Notes: generated by a model from the sequence alone, not told the origin. Numbered from the stretch's first letter, positions 12,089 through 24,225 are shown. The stretch: DNA of 64,000 nt from Pleodorina starrii (GCA_030267565.1 BRXU01000014.1:904001-968000); one strand, 5' to 3'. Translations and numbers: made by a program.

Positions 12089-12401
12089 GGGCGACGGAGG
12101 CGGCGCGGCGTTGGGACGCCACGGCGTTGCGAGGCGGCGGCGGAGCCATGCGGAACCAGTGGCGCCACTGGCAGGGGGGTCCGCACGGACTGGACTGTGG
12201 AGCGGGCAAGCTTTGCCTGGCATGGCGACGGCGGCTCAGCAGCGGCGGATGCAGACAGCAGCGGCGGCGCCGGAAGCGGTGGAAGGGGGGGAGCAGTGGC
12301 GATGGCCGCGGACCGTTCGATGGGGCATCTCGAGGTGACGTGACGCGACGCGACGTGACGCGACCGGAACTCCGACGGACCAACGCAGCCACGGACTGGT
12401 G

Positions 12402-12437
12402 CGTGGTGGTGGTGGTGGTGGTGGTGGTGGTGGTGGT
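12402..12437. repeat. (GGT)n microsatellite
   Basis: Twelve uninterrupted GGT/GTG triplets about 310 bases after the cyclin stop codon. Confidence 0.95.
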
Positions 12438-13082
12438 GCGGCTTGCACCTCACCACAGCAATGGGAGCAGCGACACTAGCAGCATTAACAGCAGACACAG
12501 CAGGATGTAGCTTTTACCGGCGCAGGCGTGGGGGGGCGGCGTGTGGTGCAGCCGCCGCGTGCTGTGTTAGTACTGCAGACTCGCGGATACAGGCGGGGAA
12601 GGCCGGGGGGGGCCGCGCGGCGGCTCAGCACGGCGGCGGCGGAATGAGCGAAAACTGGGCAGCGCAACGGATCGCCCAGAGCAGCGGATCGCCCAGAGCT
12701 TACGACAGAGCGATTGCCTGGATTGTTGGCTGGGACTTCCAAACTCTACCATTGCCTTCGTTTTTTGTCGGCGCGGATTGGGCTGTGGGTTCGTGTGTTG
12801 GGTCTGCGGGAGGTGGACCCTACACGCCGTCCGCGTCTTGGGGATTGAGCTGCGGACTTGGCGCGACACTGTCTTTTGGCGTATGGACGCGACGGAACTG
12901 GCCGTGACGTAACATGGGCGGTGGGGTGGGCTGTCCACAAAAGTGTGCGATGAAAGGGGAGCGGGCATGCGATTGAAGGGGGTAGCTCGCACCGCGGTCT
13001 GTTGGGCGGGTGGGTATGCGCCGTCCGTGGCGCGCAGCGACAGGCCCTTAGGGTTGGCAGCCGACGCAGGCTGAGGCCTGCG

Positions 13083-13145
13083 GCGGCCCCCCCCCCCCGG
13101 CCGGGCCCCCCGGGGGGGCCCCGGGGGCCGGCCGGGCTGGCTGGG
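13083..13145. repeat. G/C-only inverted repeat
   Basis: A run of C followed by CCGGCCGGG, CCCCCCGGGGGGG, CCCCGGGGGCCGGCCGGG: nearly all G and C and strongly self-complementary around the central CCCCGGGG. It could fold as a very stable hairpin or be a sequencing-hard collapse. Confidence 0.75.
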
Positions 13146-15158
13146 GCGGGGGCCACGGAACGGTCGGCCGACGCAACCACTTCCGGGGCTCCTGCAAACA
13201 TCAGCGGGTGATGTCCGTCCGCAGGTTTGCCGAAGGCCACGAAGCCAGCCAGCCACCCCGGAAGCCACCCAGCCGCTTGATGCTGTCGTGCCCCTCTGTC
13301 CCCCATGTTGATCGGACCAATGTTGAATCTCGGGAACTGTCCTGTTTCCTGTCCGGACGGAGACGCGGCGAGGCTCCGAAACCCTCGACCGCATCCCGTA
13401 GACCTGCGAGATAGCAGATGTGGCCATCCCATCTCTGGGGTGGGGCGCCTGCAAAACGGCGGGGCCCCTCTGCACTGTCACGATTGTGTGCGCGTTGGTT
13501 TACCTCACGCGTGTGATGTGTGTGTTTTGGGTGCTTTCTTTTGCGCGGTAGTACGAATAGACCAGGGCAATTGGGTGGGTGGATGTGCGAAAGGATTGAT
13601 GCGGAGGGAAGGATGGATGCATTCATGCATGCTTAAAACCGCCGGGTCGGCACCCAGCTGTGTGCTTCACAGGGCCACCGCGCATTCCACGGTGTGGCGT
13701 GTGGGTGCGGTCGGTGGCGCAACGCACATCGGTGTAGCCGGAGGAGTGGAGCTGCGCGGGAGTGTGTTCAATAGGGAGAGAGGAGAGGGGCCGGGGCGAG
13801 GAGGGACGAAGAACCGAAGAACAGTGGCCACCGCTGAGCTGCCGTGTGGCGGTCGGTTTACGGTATGTGGGCCTGTCGGTCGCTCGTGGGTGGTCGGTGG
13901 CGGTGGCTGTGTCGCTGCAGCCGCCACCGCCTCGCCGCCTGTTCGGGACATTGGAGTGCACAATTGTACGACTGCTGGCGCTGGCGCTGTGTCGACGAGG
14001 GAGCGAGGGAGGGAAGTGGCGGAGGGGGTGGCTGCGCGCTGCGGCGATGGCGCTCCCTCTCCGGCGAGGGGAGGGGAGGGGAGGGGAGGTACAACGTGAT
14101 GCGGTGGTGGGCCGCGATGAACGGATGCTGCTCTCTCGGGGGGGATATTTTTGTCGTATTCTTGTTCTTTGTGTGTTGGCGGCTCGCGCGTGCGCTCCTA
14201 TCGCGCGCGGCGCGGCGCCGCTTTGCTCTTCCGGCGGCTATTCCTTCGGCGTCTAGCTCTGATATCTCTCTATATCTCTCTTCCCGGCGAAATCCAAAGG
14301 ATCTGGGGCAAAAGGATCTATGGTACCGGTAGTAGCACTACATTACAAAGACTCCCTTATGGTCGTTGCGAGACCATTCATGTGTGCGAGGAGGGGTGTG
14401 CTGCTGCATGTGCTGCGACGAAGACTACTCGTGGGGGTTCTGTGCGTGTGTGTGCATGTGCATATGTGCGTGTATGTGCGGGTCGCGACGGAGCACTGCG
14501 GGGCGCGGGGTCCCGCAACCGGGTCGGGAACCCCCGCGCTCGGGATCTGAGCCGAGAAGCATCGGACCACCCGGGGCTTCCGAACACGGTCCCCGGGCGG
14601 ACATTGCGGACCAGACTGTCCTGCTACCCGCCTGTTCACCACAGCCCTTCAAGGCCCTTCAAGGTTACATCCTGCACCCGTTGCCGCCGTCCTGTCTTGG
14701 ATCGTGTGTGCGCAGGGTCAGGTCGTTCTTAAGTCGCTGTCGAGCGGTCGGAGAGCCTGCCTAGACCACTCAACGGTGGCTGCAGCGTTGTTTTGGCGTG
14801 TCGCCGTACCGTGTCATAGCAGGTCATGAATCACTGCGCCTTCCAGTGCGTGTGTGTGTATTGTGTAGTGTGTAACAGCGACGCTGGCTGCGCCACATGC
14901 AACACGGTGGCGCGCCGCCGCAAGGCCGTTGAAAAACGGTCGATCGATCTGTTGTGCTCACATACCGAGATACCTCGCAGCAGTCTAGTGCGCAGTCCGG
15001 CAGCAGCCACGATTAGCAAACACACGTAACGGTGTGGGTTTAGGGTTCGTTCCTACGGTCCCTAGGGCCGAAAGCCCGCGTCAAGCCAGTCAACAGTTTA
15101 TGCCACAGCTGTACCGAGCAAGCCGTGGTCGGCTGGTCGTTGACCGTTTGGGCGCTCA

Positions 15159-15163
15159 TTACA
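15159..15163 (-). terminator. Candidate TGTAA poly(A) signal for the photolyase gene
   Basis: Reads TGTAA on the minus strand, about 340 bases after the photolyase stop at 15502, a plausible 3' UTR length. Confidence 0.4.
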
Positions 15164-15450
15164 CCAGCGGCCTCAAGGCAGGCGCCGCCTGAGGCCGACA
15201 CGCCTCTGCAACTAGGTCGCCCATCTTGCGCACAACGCAAACGGCGCGATGCAGCGCATCGTCACTTCTTCGCCAAGCGGGAGCCCGCCCATGCGGCCCA
15301 CCACTGCCTGCGCAGCCCCCCCTGCGCAGCCCCGCCTGCCTCATCCTCCTCCCCCCAAGCCCCCATCCTCCGCGGGCCGCTTCCCTCCCCGGCTGTCCTT
15401 CCTCTACACGTCTCCCCTTCCCCTCCCCCTCCCCCTCCCCCCTGCCCCCT

Positions 15451-15481
<31 letters not shown>

Positions 15482-15501
15482 CGACACCACGGGCTGCTGC
15501 T

Positions 15502-18500
15502 TCATGGCGGCAGTGCGGCGTAGGCGGACGGGTCCAGCCGCCGCGCGTGGGCGCCAGTGGGGCGGCGGCGCAGCGCTCCGCTGACGGGGGTGGCGGGGGC
15601 CTCCTTGGGCCCATCGAACAGACCGAAGCACCACAGCACGCCGCCGTAGCTGGCCGGGTCGCAGCCGTCCAGGGCATACCTGACAGCGGAGGGGAGGGCC
15701 GGGTTTTAGGGTTTCGGGTGGGAACGGGTTTTAGGGTTTCGGGACGCTCGCGAGGGGAGGGTGAGGGGGCGGTTAGGCGAACGGTGACGCGGGATGAGCC
15801 ACTCAGCCGCCTGCCTTCCCGCCCGCCGTCACGGCCACGCCACGGCCACGCCTCCCCCACACTGTCGCTCTTCTCCTGTCACGCTGAAACCCCACTTCCC
15901 AAGTCAATCCCTCCACATCCCCACCCAGACAGGGTAGCCAGTCACGAGTCACCCCGGCCGCCCAGACGAGGAGGCCCCAGGTCTGAAAGGCCCGAAAGGC
16001 CCCAACTGCCCAACTGCCCCAAAGGCTCCACCGAGACCCGCCCACCCACCGGTGGTTGAGGTGCAGGGTGGCCTCCAGCGCCCCCTGAGGGGAGGCGCAC
16101 CAGCCCAGCAGCGCCTTGCCCCAGGTCATACGCACATTGTTGTGCAGCTCGCCGTGAGCCGCCAACTGCCGCTGGGCCGCGTCCCAGAAGCGGTCGCCTG
16201 CTCGAGTGACAGCCATTCGGTTGGTAGGAGGGGGGCGAAAAGGGAAGGACGGAGGGAGGGGGGAGGGAGGGAGGGAGCAAATGAGGTCGGCGTCGAGGTG
16301 TGGGTGCGTCGGTGAAAATGGCCTCCCATCCTTTCATCCCTCGCCAGCTTCTCACCGGTGGTGCCGGTCTCGAGCTGCTGCAACGTCTTGGTGACCCGCG
16401 GGTCGGTCGCGTGCGCCGCCAGCGAGTCCTGGGCCCAGCGGGGCAGCACCGCCACCGAGTGGAGCTGACGGTACCTGCGGGTGAGGAGGAGGAGGCAAGG
16501 AGCGGGCGCGGGTTGAGGGGCTCTGTGGGTGTACGTGTGTGTGTGTGCAAATGTGCGTGTGTGTGCGCGTGTTGGGGGGGGGAGGGAGGGGGAGGGCGAG
16601 TGACCACTTTATGATTGCGAGGGCGACAGCGACGGCGGCGACGCCGGATGGGCATCGCTGGGGGCCGCACCTGTGAAAGCAGAAGCTGTACGACAGTTCC
16701 CGCCAAACCAGCAGCTCGTCCAGGAACTTGCCGGCGCCGGAACCGCCGCTCGCGGCGGCCTCCCGCGCGATCCTGCGGCGGCGGCGGCAGCAGCGACAAT
16801 CACGACGACGACGGCGGCGGCGGCGGTGGGGTGCGTGGAGGGTTCGGTAGTCCCGTCGCCTGGCTTCCTGGGATGGAATGCTCGGTCGTAAACTAGCGGG
16901 TAAAGATGCCAAATGCTGGATGCGCATACGTTGGTGCGCCACTGCTCTGACGCCGCTGCGCTTCAAGGGACCCGCCACCGGTCATCGACCCTGGTGGGCC
17001 CCCGCCTTCGAATCGACCCACGGGTCACGTCACCTTTGCAACGAGCCGGGCCCGCCAGCCCCCGACCCCCACCTGAAAGGCGAGACCATGCCCCAGCGCA
17101 GGTACGGCGACATCCGACTGGTTCCGGAGCGCTGCATCGCGTCGTTCCGCGTTGCGGCGTAGCGCGCCACGCCGCCGCGCCGCCGCCAGGCATCCCACCT
17201 GCCGTACCCCGCGGTGCTGCCGCCGACCTGCGCCGCAGCCCAACCACCACCACCACCCACCGCACAAAGTACACTTGCAAGCGAGGTCACATACAAGATA
17301 CCACACAGGCGGACAGACGGGAGATGGAGCACGGTGGGTCGGTCGGTCGGTTGGCCGAAACCCTGGGAGGGAGAAATGGTCGTGTCTCAAATCCCGGCCC
17401 CAGGCCTCCGCGCCGCCCCGCCCTCCGCTGCCCCTGTCAGGCTCCGAAGCCGGCCTGTTCTGCCGATGACACCGGGGTCCCGACTACCAAGTACCAACCA
17501 CGCTCTGTCTCTCCCTCTCCCACTCCCACTCCCTCCCTCTCTCCCCCTCTCCCCCTCCCTCCCTCTCTCCCCCCTCCCCCACCTCACCAGATGAGCCACC
17601 CCGCCCACACTGCAGTCCACTCCGGGGAGGGACGCCGCCAGCGCTCCCAGATCCAGATCCGGCCGCTGCAAATCCAGGGAGGGCCAACCCAGCGGGCAGC
17701 CGCCGCTGCCGCCACCGTCGCCGTCGCCCGCCTTGCCCCGCGTGCTCGCGACCTCCCGCCGCAGGTCTTCATCAATGCTCATGGACGCGGTTCCGCGGTC
17801 GCACTGTGTGGCGGCGGCGCCGTCGCCATTCGAAGACTGACCTGGAGCGCCGCTGCGGTTCGTAGAATGCCGAGTGCGAAGGAAGAGGTCGAGGGGCCCT
17901 CGGGGCGCGCCGCCAGCGGCCGCTGCCGTCACTGCTGCAGCCGCCGCCGCCACAGCTGCACCGCCGCCTTTCCCGGCGGCAGCGGCAGCGGCATCGGCGG
18001 CGGTGGCGGCGGCGGAAGCGACGGCGGCAACGGAGGGCGAGTATACGGCACGTAGGCGCTGGCGGCGGAGGCCTGAATGAACCGGTGGCATATGTTTGTG
18101 CGGGGGGTCGGGGAGACGGCGGGGTTGTGGCGTCTGGGTTGGGTTTGCCGTACCGTCGGAAGGGTACGAGCCCGGGAGACTCGACGACGCCCTGACTGGC
18201 TAACCGGCCGGCCGGCCACCTCACAGTACCGGTGCCAAGAAAGGTGCTATGCTGATGCCGTACCTTCCGTGGCGCTGCGGTACGCGTAGGCCTTGTCGTA
18301 CGCTCGGCCCACCAGCTGCATCGGCACAATACACGCCGTGTCCACTGCCCACACCCCCGGCCGGTGCCGGGGCAGCGGCGGCGACGCCGCAATCGCTGCC
18401 GTCGCTGTCGCCGCCGGCGTCTCCTCGGTGCTGAAACGCTGACTGCCGCCGCCGCTGCCACCGCCGCTGCCGGCTGAATCGCCGTCGCGATCCAGTTCCA

Positions 18501-21500
18501 GTCGCCGTACAAGCGCCGCCAGCCACGCCGCGTCCGGATCCACAGGCATGTCCTCTGCGGGGTGCCGTACAAAGCGCGAAACACCCATTGCGGCACGAGT
18601 CGCAGTCACCATGTTCGGCACTGCCGGTGCCCGCCATCAGCCGAGCTCGCGCCGCGCCGCGCCGCGCACCCGCGCTACTCCTTGACCCACGAATCCATCG
18701 AATCCATCGGAAGAAGAGACAATCCAAAGATCCTCTTTGACACCCACCGACCCACCGACCCACCTGTCACAACCAGCGCCGCGCGCCTCGCCGCCGCTAG
18801 CAGCGCCTCCCAACCAGGACCGGAAACGTCCACCCGGGCAAGAACGCCGTCGCCGTCACCGCCGCCGCCGCCGCTGCAGGAAGGGGCTGCGCTGTCCGGC
18901 AGCGGTGGCGGCGGTGTGTTGCCGTACACATGTACGAGCAAGTCGAGGCCGTGTTGCCGCAGCTCCCGCTGCGCGTCCCGCAGTCCTGTGCAGTCGGAGG
19001 AACAGGAGGGACAGGAGGGCAGCGCGGCGAAGATCGGCAGGAGAGATCGTGCCGTACGACGGAGCCGTACGATGCAGTACAGGACGCGTAACCGCATGGC
19101 GATTTTAGAACGGTTTATCGTGAAGATGAGCAACACACCGGTATGGCGACGCACCTTCGAGTAAGAACTTGACCCGCCGGTGGTTGACGTACGGCTGACA
19201 GGACGGCAGTACGAATGCCGCGACGCGTAGCGGCAGGCGAAGCCGCTCCGCGGCGGCGCGCGCCGCATCCAGGGCGGGGTTCTCGTGGCCGCGTACGGCG
19301 CTCTGGAACGAGTACGGCAGGGTAGCGATGGGCGGCGGGGGTAAATAAAACGATACCGCGGCGGAGGGACGTAAGCGACCGAGAACCCAGATACCGGTAC
19401 CCAGTAGAATTTGCCAGGCATGCCTGTCACCGGAAGAAAGAGCTGCGACCGCGTCGCCGCCCTTGGGACCAACCAACCCAAACGGACAAGCAATCACGCG
19501 CGACAGCACAGCAACAGCACAAACGCCCAGACAACACCACCACCCGACAAAAGGCTCACGGACCTGCTCTCAACCGCGGAAATGGATCAGGCGAGGGAGA
19601 GGGAGACAGGTGGATTCCGGCCCTGCAGGGTGTCCGCGACAGCACACGACAATGCCGCCACAGTACGATTCTCGTCACCCCGTGTACGGCACCGTACTCG
19701 GAGTACACATGCCGTATTTCAATTACCTTCATCCAGTACAGCACGTACTCGCCAGCGACCACGGCAGGCACCACGCCGCTGCAGCCGCCGCCGCCGCCGT
19801 CGCCCACGGCAGCGGCGGCGGCTCCCCTTCCGCCCCTGAGCCCCGCGTTTGCGAGTCCCTCCTTCCCGACTCTGGCGTCGTCGCCGTCGCCGTCGCCGTC
19901 ATCGTCATCGTCGTCGGATGAGGATGAGGATGAGGATGTGATGATGATCGCATCGTCGGCGTCCTCCCCCCGCTCCTGCCCCTCCGGCCACCCTGGGGGC
20001 TGCTGCCGCCGGAGGGGCCGCTGCCACCACTGCTGGCGCTGCTGGTGCAGCTGGTGAGCAGCCGCCGCCCCTCCCCTCCCAGTCTCCGCCCCTTCCACGC
20101 CGCCCGACACCACCTCCCCAACCTCAACTTCCACGCCCTCCTCCTCTTCCTCCTCCTCAGAGGAGGGACCAGAGGAGGTGCTTGCCGCCAAGTCCACCAT
20201 TTCCACATCGCCACGTCCCCTCCCCTGCCGCTGCCGCTGGCCCGGCGCCTGCAGCTGTGTCAAGCCGGAGTACGCGCCGGCGCCGGCTCCGCCCATTTCC
20301 GCCTTCGCCTCCACTCCTGTCCCACCTCGATCCGCCACCCTCGCCGTTCGGGCTGGTCCGGCAACAGCAGCAGCCGGGCTCCTGACCGTTGTTGGAGTTG
20401 GAGTTGGTTGCTCACAGCCCCGCTCCAGGGGCAGCACTTGACGGATGCGCTCCGAAACCAGCGGCGGCAACCCCAACCACGACAACGCCGCCGCCGTCGG
20501 ACCGCCCGTCGGCGCAGCCGGCCCTGGCGAGCCGGCGCCCGCGGCGGCCGCCGCTGCGCCGCCGGCAGCGGTGGCGGCAACGGCGGCTGCCGCCGCCGAT
20601 GCCGCTGTCGCCGCTCTGGCTGCCCTCCTGTCCTCCCTCTTTCGCTGCTCCGCCGCTAGCCCCTCCGGACCCCCCCACTTGCGGTGCGCTGCGGCCTCCA
20701 GCTGGGGGCCGGGGCCGGGGCCGGGGCAGGACAGGGGCAGAGCGGAAGAGGTTTCAGGTCCAGGTCCAGGAGGGCGCATGAACCGGTGTGTTCCCCTCGT
20801 TACAGTGAGGGCAGCCAAAGGCGGGGGGCAGGGAGCCGGCGGTGGAGGAGGCGGGCACGAGGGGCCGACGCAGACGAAGGTGCGGCTGTGGGCGCGAGAC
20901 TGCGGGCACGAGACTGCGGGTGCGGGTGCGGGTCGGTCGGCACCACTTCTTGACTGCATTGTCGTACCCTACCTGTGCCTTGTCGTACAATTTCATGGGG
21001 GGGCCATTTCGCGACCGAGGGTTCCGCTTCTCCACGGCGGGCAGGGCCTCAAGCTGCGGGGCAAGGGGAAGGGGAGTTAAGAGGGTAGAATTGTGTGTAT
21101 GTGTGTTTGTTGGGGTTGTTGGGGTATGTGTGGAGGGTGGCGCGCTGGGTAGAGCTCGCTGATTGAAGACGGGACTGGAGGACACCGGCACAAGGGGAGG
21201 AAGCCGGTAGGTCGTTGTGGTGCGTAACGTAATGTAGTAACTGGTTGGAGATCAGATGTAGGAATACAACTTGTTGAGTGCATGACGGGTCGGACAGGGT
21301 GCGAGGAGCGCATGACTTTGTGGCGGTTTGGGCGGTAGTGGGTTGGGAGCGATTTGGCCCTCAGCGACCAGAGACGACAGCTGCGGTCTGCCCGACAGGC
21401 AGGTAGCGCCGATGATTTGGCATGCACGGAAATCAGAAGTCGCATTTATCGTGCTCACCTCTTTATCGGTGAGGCAAAAGACCGTCTTCGCGTGCGTTTT

Positions 21501-21518
21501 AGGGAGGAGTTTGGACAT
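15502..21518 (-). CDS. XPA C-terminal domain fused to FAD photolyase
   Basis: Twelve exons on the minus strand join in phase: 21518-21459, 21053-20973, 20701-19727, 19302-19155, 18985-18764, 18554-18264, 18072-17588, 17227-17073, 16772-16671, 16474-16356, 16197-16050, 15679-15502 (987 residues from the ATG at 21518). Residues 1-78 match XPA_C: KLLPKTHAK, CLTDKELEALP, KRNPRSRNGPPMKLYDKAQ, HRKWGGPEGLAAEQRKREDR. The third exon runs without a stop through about 285 low-complexity residues (Ala/Gly, poly-Glu, poly-Ser/Asp) into the photolyase N-terminus GEYVLYWMK (about 364). Photolyase marks follow: RRVKFLLEGLRDAQ, RYAATRNDAM, GTSRMSPYLRWGMVS (FAD pocket), KFLDELLVWRELSY, GELHNNVRMTWGK and YALDGCDPASYGG. 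The C-terminal motifs are closest to the class II-like CPD photolyases. Photolyases reverse UV pyrimidine dimers using light; XPA is the damage-verifying scaffold of nucleotide excision repair. No XPA zinc-finger exon was found upstream, so the 5' end may be incomplete. Separate genes with a hidden boundary in the third exon remain possible. Confidence 0.82.
15700..15745. repeat. Tandem pair containing telomere-like TTTTAGGGTTT
   Basis: Two copies of GGTTTTAGGGTTTCGGG about 25 bases apart in the last photolyase intron. TTTTAGGG is the telomeric unit of Chlamydomonas, but two units are too few to call a telomere relic. Confidence 0.6.
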
Positions 21519-22187
21519 CGCGGTCGGCCGCGGAAATAAAGCAGCGAGCGCCTTAAACGATTATAACATAGCAATTAAGGCGTTTAGCGGTTGAAAAGGC
21601 GCCAAAGGTGTGCTGGTTATCGTGGGCAACGCTTAACCGCTGGCCACCACACAGACAACAGCTCCCGAAGTCGGCCTTCAAAAAGATCGTCCGGTAATGG
21701 ATTAACTTTTTAAGACGGTGAATGCTAACCGAATGCGCCGTTAGTCTTGCCGCAAGCTCCGGTGTGCGGTCCGAATGAGGAGCTGTCGTTACAAAAACGG
21801 TTGCGATTGGGTGCGGGCAGTTAACCAACGGACATGATCACTAGTTCACTACGCTGCTCCAGGCGCTCTCCAGGCAGGCACGTTGTCAGAGCCCCAGAGG
21901 CGTTCACGCTTAGGCAGCGGGCATTCAGCAGCGGTTCGGCCCAAGTCCCTACTCCCTAGCACTCAACTCCACCCGTACGGATTTGACTGGGCCCCGCCCT
22001 TTTTCCAGCTTCAAGGAAGCCAACACTAACCCGTTGTCCATCGGTGACGAGCTTACCTCTTTGGATAAGTTCTTGGGCCTTCTGCTCACGCCAAGCCTTG
22101 CGGAAGGCCGCTTCAATCTTACAAGTTCGGCATTATGCTATCGCATACAGGCGCAGGAATTCTCGAGCGTAGGTGTGAATGATATAG
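21519..22187. promoter_or_regulatory. Divergent intergenic region, XPA-photolyase / ankyrin gene
   Basis: 669 bases of lower GC between two divergently read starts. It likely holds both promoters. A minus-strand frame (21828-21553) includes DFGSCCLCGG, superficially like half of a zinc finger, but the second Cys pair is missing and the frame closes before the XPA exon. No clear TATA box is seen. Confidence 0.5.
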
Positions 22188-24225
22188 GTGCAAAAAATGC
22201 CCCAGTCGGTCACTCTGTGTACACCAGACGGCTCGAGCATTTGGCTGCCGGGCATCGTGGCCTGCATCGCGCACCATCTGCCAGCTAACGAAGTGGCAAG
22301 CACATTGCGACTGGTAGACAAGACGACATCGCAGCAGTTCGCAACTCACAAGACCTTGCGGCTCTCGCTTCCGTCACCCTTCCACGTGTTTCGGGAGCGC
22401 TGGGGCCGCCCGGGCGCTTTTCGCGCGTTGTCTCACAAGCAGCGGCTGCAGCTGCTGTGGCTGACGGCGGCAAGTGGCAGCGTCGCCAATCTGGAGGTTG
22501 CCCTGGCCAATGCGGGTCTTGATCTTCGGTGCAAGCTGCTCGAGGCCGCCGCAGCTGCGGGCCAGCTCGACATGTGCAAGGTGCTGCGTGCTCGCGGCTA
22601 CCTCTGGGGGGATGCTCTGTCAGCCGCGGCGAAGGCCGGCCACCGGCACGTGTGCGAGTGGATGTTGGCAAGCGGCTGCCGCCTCAAGTGGGACGTCGTT
22701 CGCTCAGCTGCCCGGGGCGGGCAGGAGGGCCTTATGCAGTGGCTGCTGACGGAATTACAGGGCCTTCCCAACGGCGGTGTGTATCTTGTCTGCCGGTCAT
22801 TGTTGATGGCCGCGGCGGAGAGCTTGAGCCTGGCGGCGCTGCAGCGGCTGCGGCAGCAGCTCATGGTAGGGCGCCACGGCAGCGACCTGCAGCAGCAGCT
22901 CGAGCAACTCGGTGAGGAGGATCGGGGTGCCATCCTGGCGGCCGCGGCCGGCAGCACCACGCCCGATTGGCAGGCCAAAGTGGAGTGGCTGGAGGGGTTG
23001 GGCTACCCCCGCATGGCCAGTGCGTATGAGTCCGCTGTTCGGGCCGGTGACAGCGATGCAGCGGTGGCGCGTCTGCAGTGGCTGCGCGGCCGGGGCTACC
23101 CCCTCGTTGCGGTGGTGGCGGACACTGCGGTCAATCTCGGCAATCTTGCCGCCCTGCGTTTCCTGGTGGAGCAAGCGGGGGTGCGGCCCAGCTGCGATCA
23201 GCTTGACATGGCGGAAGCAACCCGCCAGGGCCACCTGGCCTTACTGCAGTACCTGCACGCCAGCGGCTTGCCCGTCAACACCCGTGTGGTTGCGGAAGAG
23301 GGGGCTCGGACGGGTCACCTGCCGATCGTGGCCTGGGCTGTGGAGGTCCTGGGCGTCGCACCGGCTGACGGCGCAGCTAGCTTGCTCGATTGCGCGGCGG
23401 CAAGTGGCGACCTTGAGCTGATGGCCTGGCTTCACGACCGCGGCTGGGCCTTGGGCCCCGAGGCCATCCCCAACGGCGCCGCGGGCGGCTGCGAAGAGGC
23501 GCTGGAGTGGCTGGTGGAGCGGGGCTGCCCCTTCCCGGTGGGTGTCGCCGTCCTCGTTTGTCACCACCACCACATGTACGATGCGCTCCGTGTGGCCCAC
23601 CAGTTGTGGCCCACCGGTGGTTCATTTTGCATGCGCTGTGCCCAGCCAGGTCACTCGGCAGGTCCATTAGACGCGTGTGCCGGGCCACCTTGTGTCGTAC
23701 GTACGTCGAGCTGCTGGAGCCATTAGTCATGGCGTCGATGCCGTGTTCAGATTCGCATGTGCACCTTCCGGGACAAGAGTCACTGTCTGCCGATCTGCCG
23801 GGGAGCTAGGCTGTGAGGCAGCATGGGGGTTGCACCGCCCCTGCCTGCCCAACCGCCCGTCCCTGATATTGATGTGTGTATGTACGGCAATCATGTATGT
23901 TCCTTGGCCTCAGCTCGATGGCGGCGCCTACCTCGGAGCCGCCTTCAACGGTGATCTGGCGATGCTCCGCTACCTGCACCGGCTGGGCTGCCCCTGGGGG
24001 CCGCCGGGGAAGCTGCTGGCGGACTGCATCAGCATCGGGGTCTCCGTCGCCGTGCTGCAGTGCCTGCTGGACTTGGGTTGCCCGGAAATGGACTGGGATG
24101 CTGCGATCAAGTTGGCTGAGGACAGGGTGCACATTGAGCCCCGGGAGCGCCACGCGCCGCTGCTGGCATGGCTGGGCGAGCAGCAGCGGCGGCGGCGGCG
24201 GTCGCCTGGGGCCCAAGGGACCTAG
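22188..24225 (+). CDS. Ankyrin-like repeat protein of the algal F-box/ankyrin family
   Basis: Two exons, 22188-23537 and 23914-24225, join in phase 0 to 553 residues. The start chosen is the ATG reading MQKMPQSVTL; it precedes an F-box-like region (LPGIVACIAHHLPANEVAST, LRLVDKTTSQQF). The rest is a string of about 30-residue degenerate ankyrin-type units with recurring L-W-LR-GYP/GCP and AAASGDLELM/AARGGQEGLM cores, seen at about residues 95-540. The family is strongly expanded in Chlamydomonas and Volvox; its members have no established biochemical role, though an F-box would suggest substrate recruitment to an SCF ubiquitin ligase. The C-terminus is very basic (EQQRRRRRSPG). The single intron lies inside one repeat unit. 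Confidence 0.85.

Larger units (their letters stand above)
12089..15501. other. 3.4-kb stretch with no supported gene
   Basis: Overlapping open frames occur on both strands (for example 13305-14099 plus, 12567-13481 minus), but none has domain-like composition, consistent splice sites or recognisable motifs. It holds the cyclin 3' region, a (GGT)n run, a long G/C palindrome near 13085-13145 and, at the right, the probable 3' UTR of the minus-strand photolyase gene. Confidence 0.55.

Noticed and set aside
13305..14099. Plus-strand frame of 264 codons
   Set aside because: Composition follows random GC-rich sequence, with no domain, no supporting splice structure and a competing minus frame of equal length.
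21553..21828. Minus-strand CCLC pair as an XPA zinc finger
   Set aside because: Second Cys pair is absent, spacing is wrong and the frame closes with no donor leading in phase to the XPA exon.
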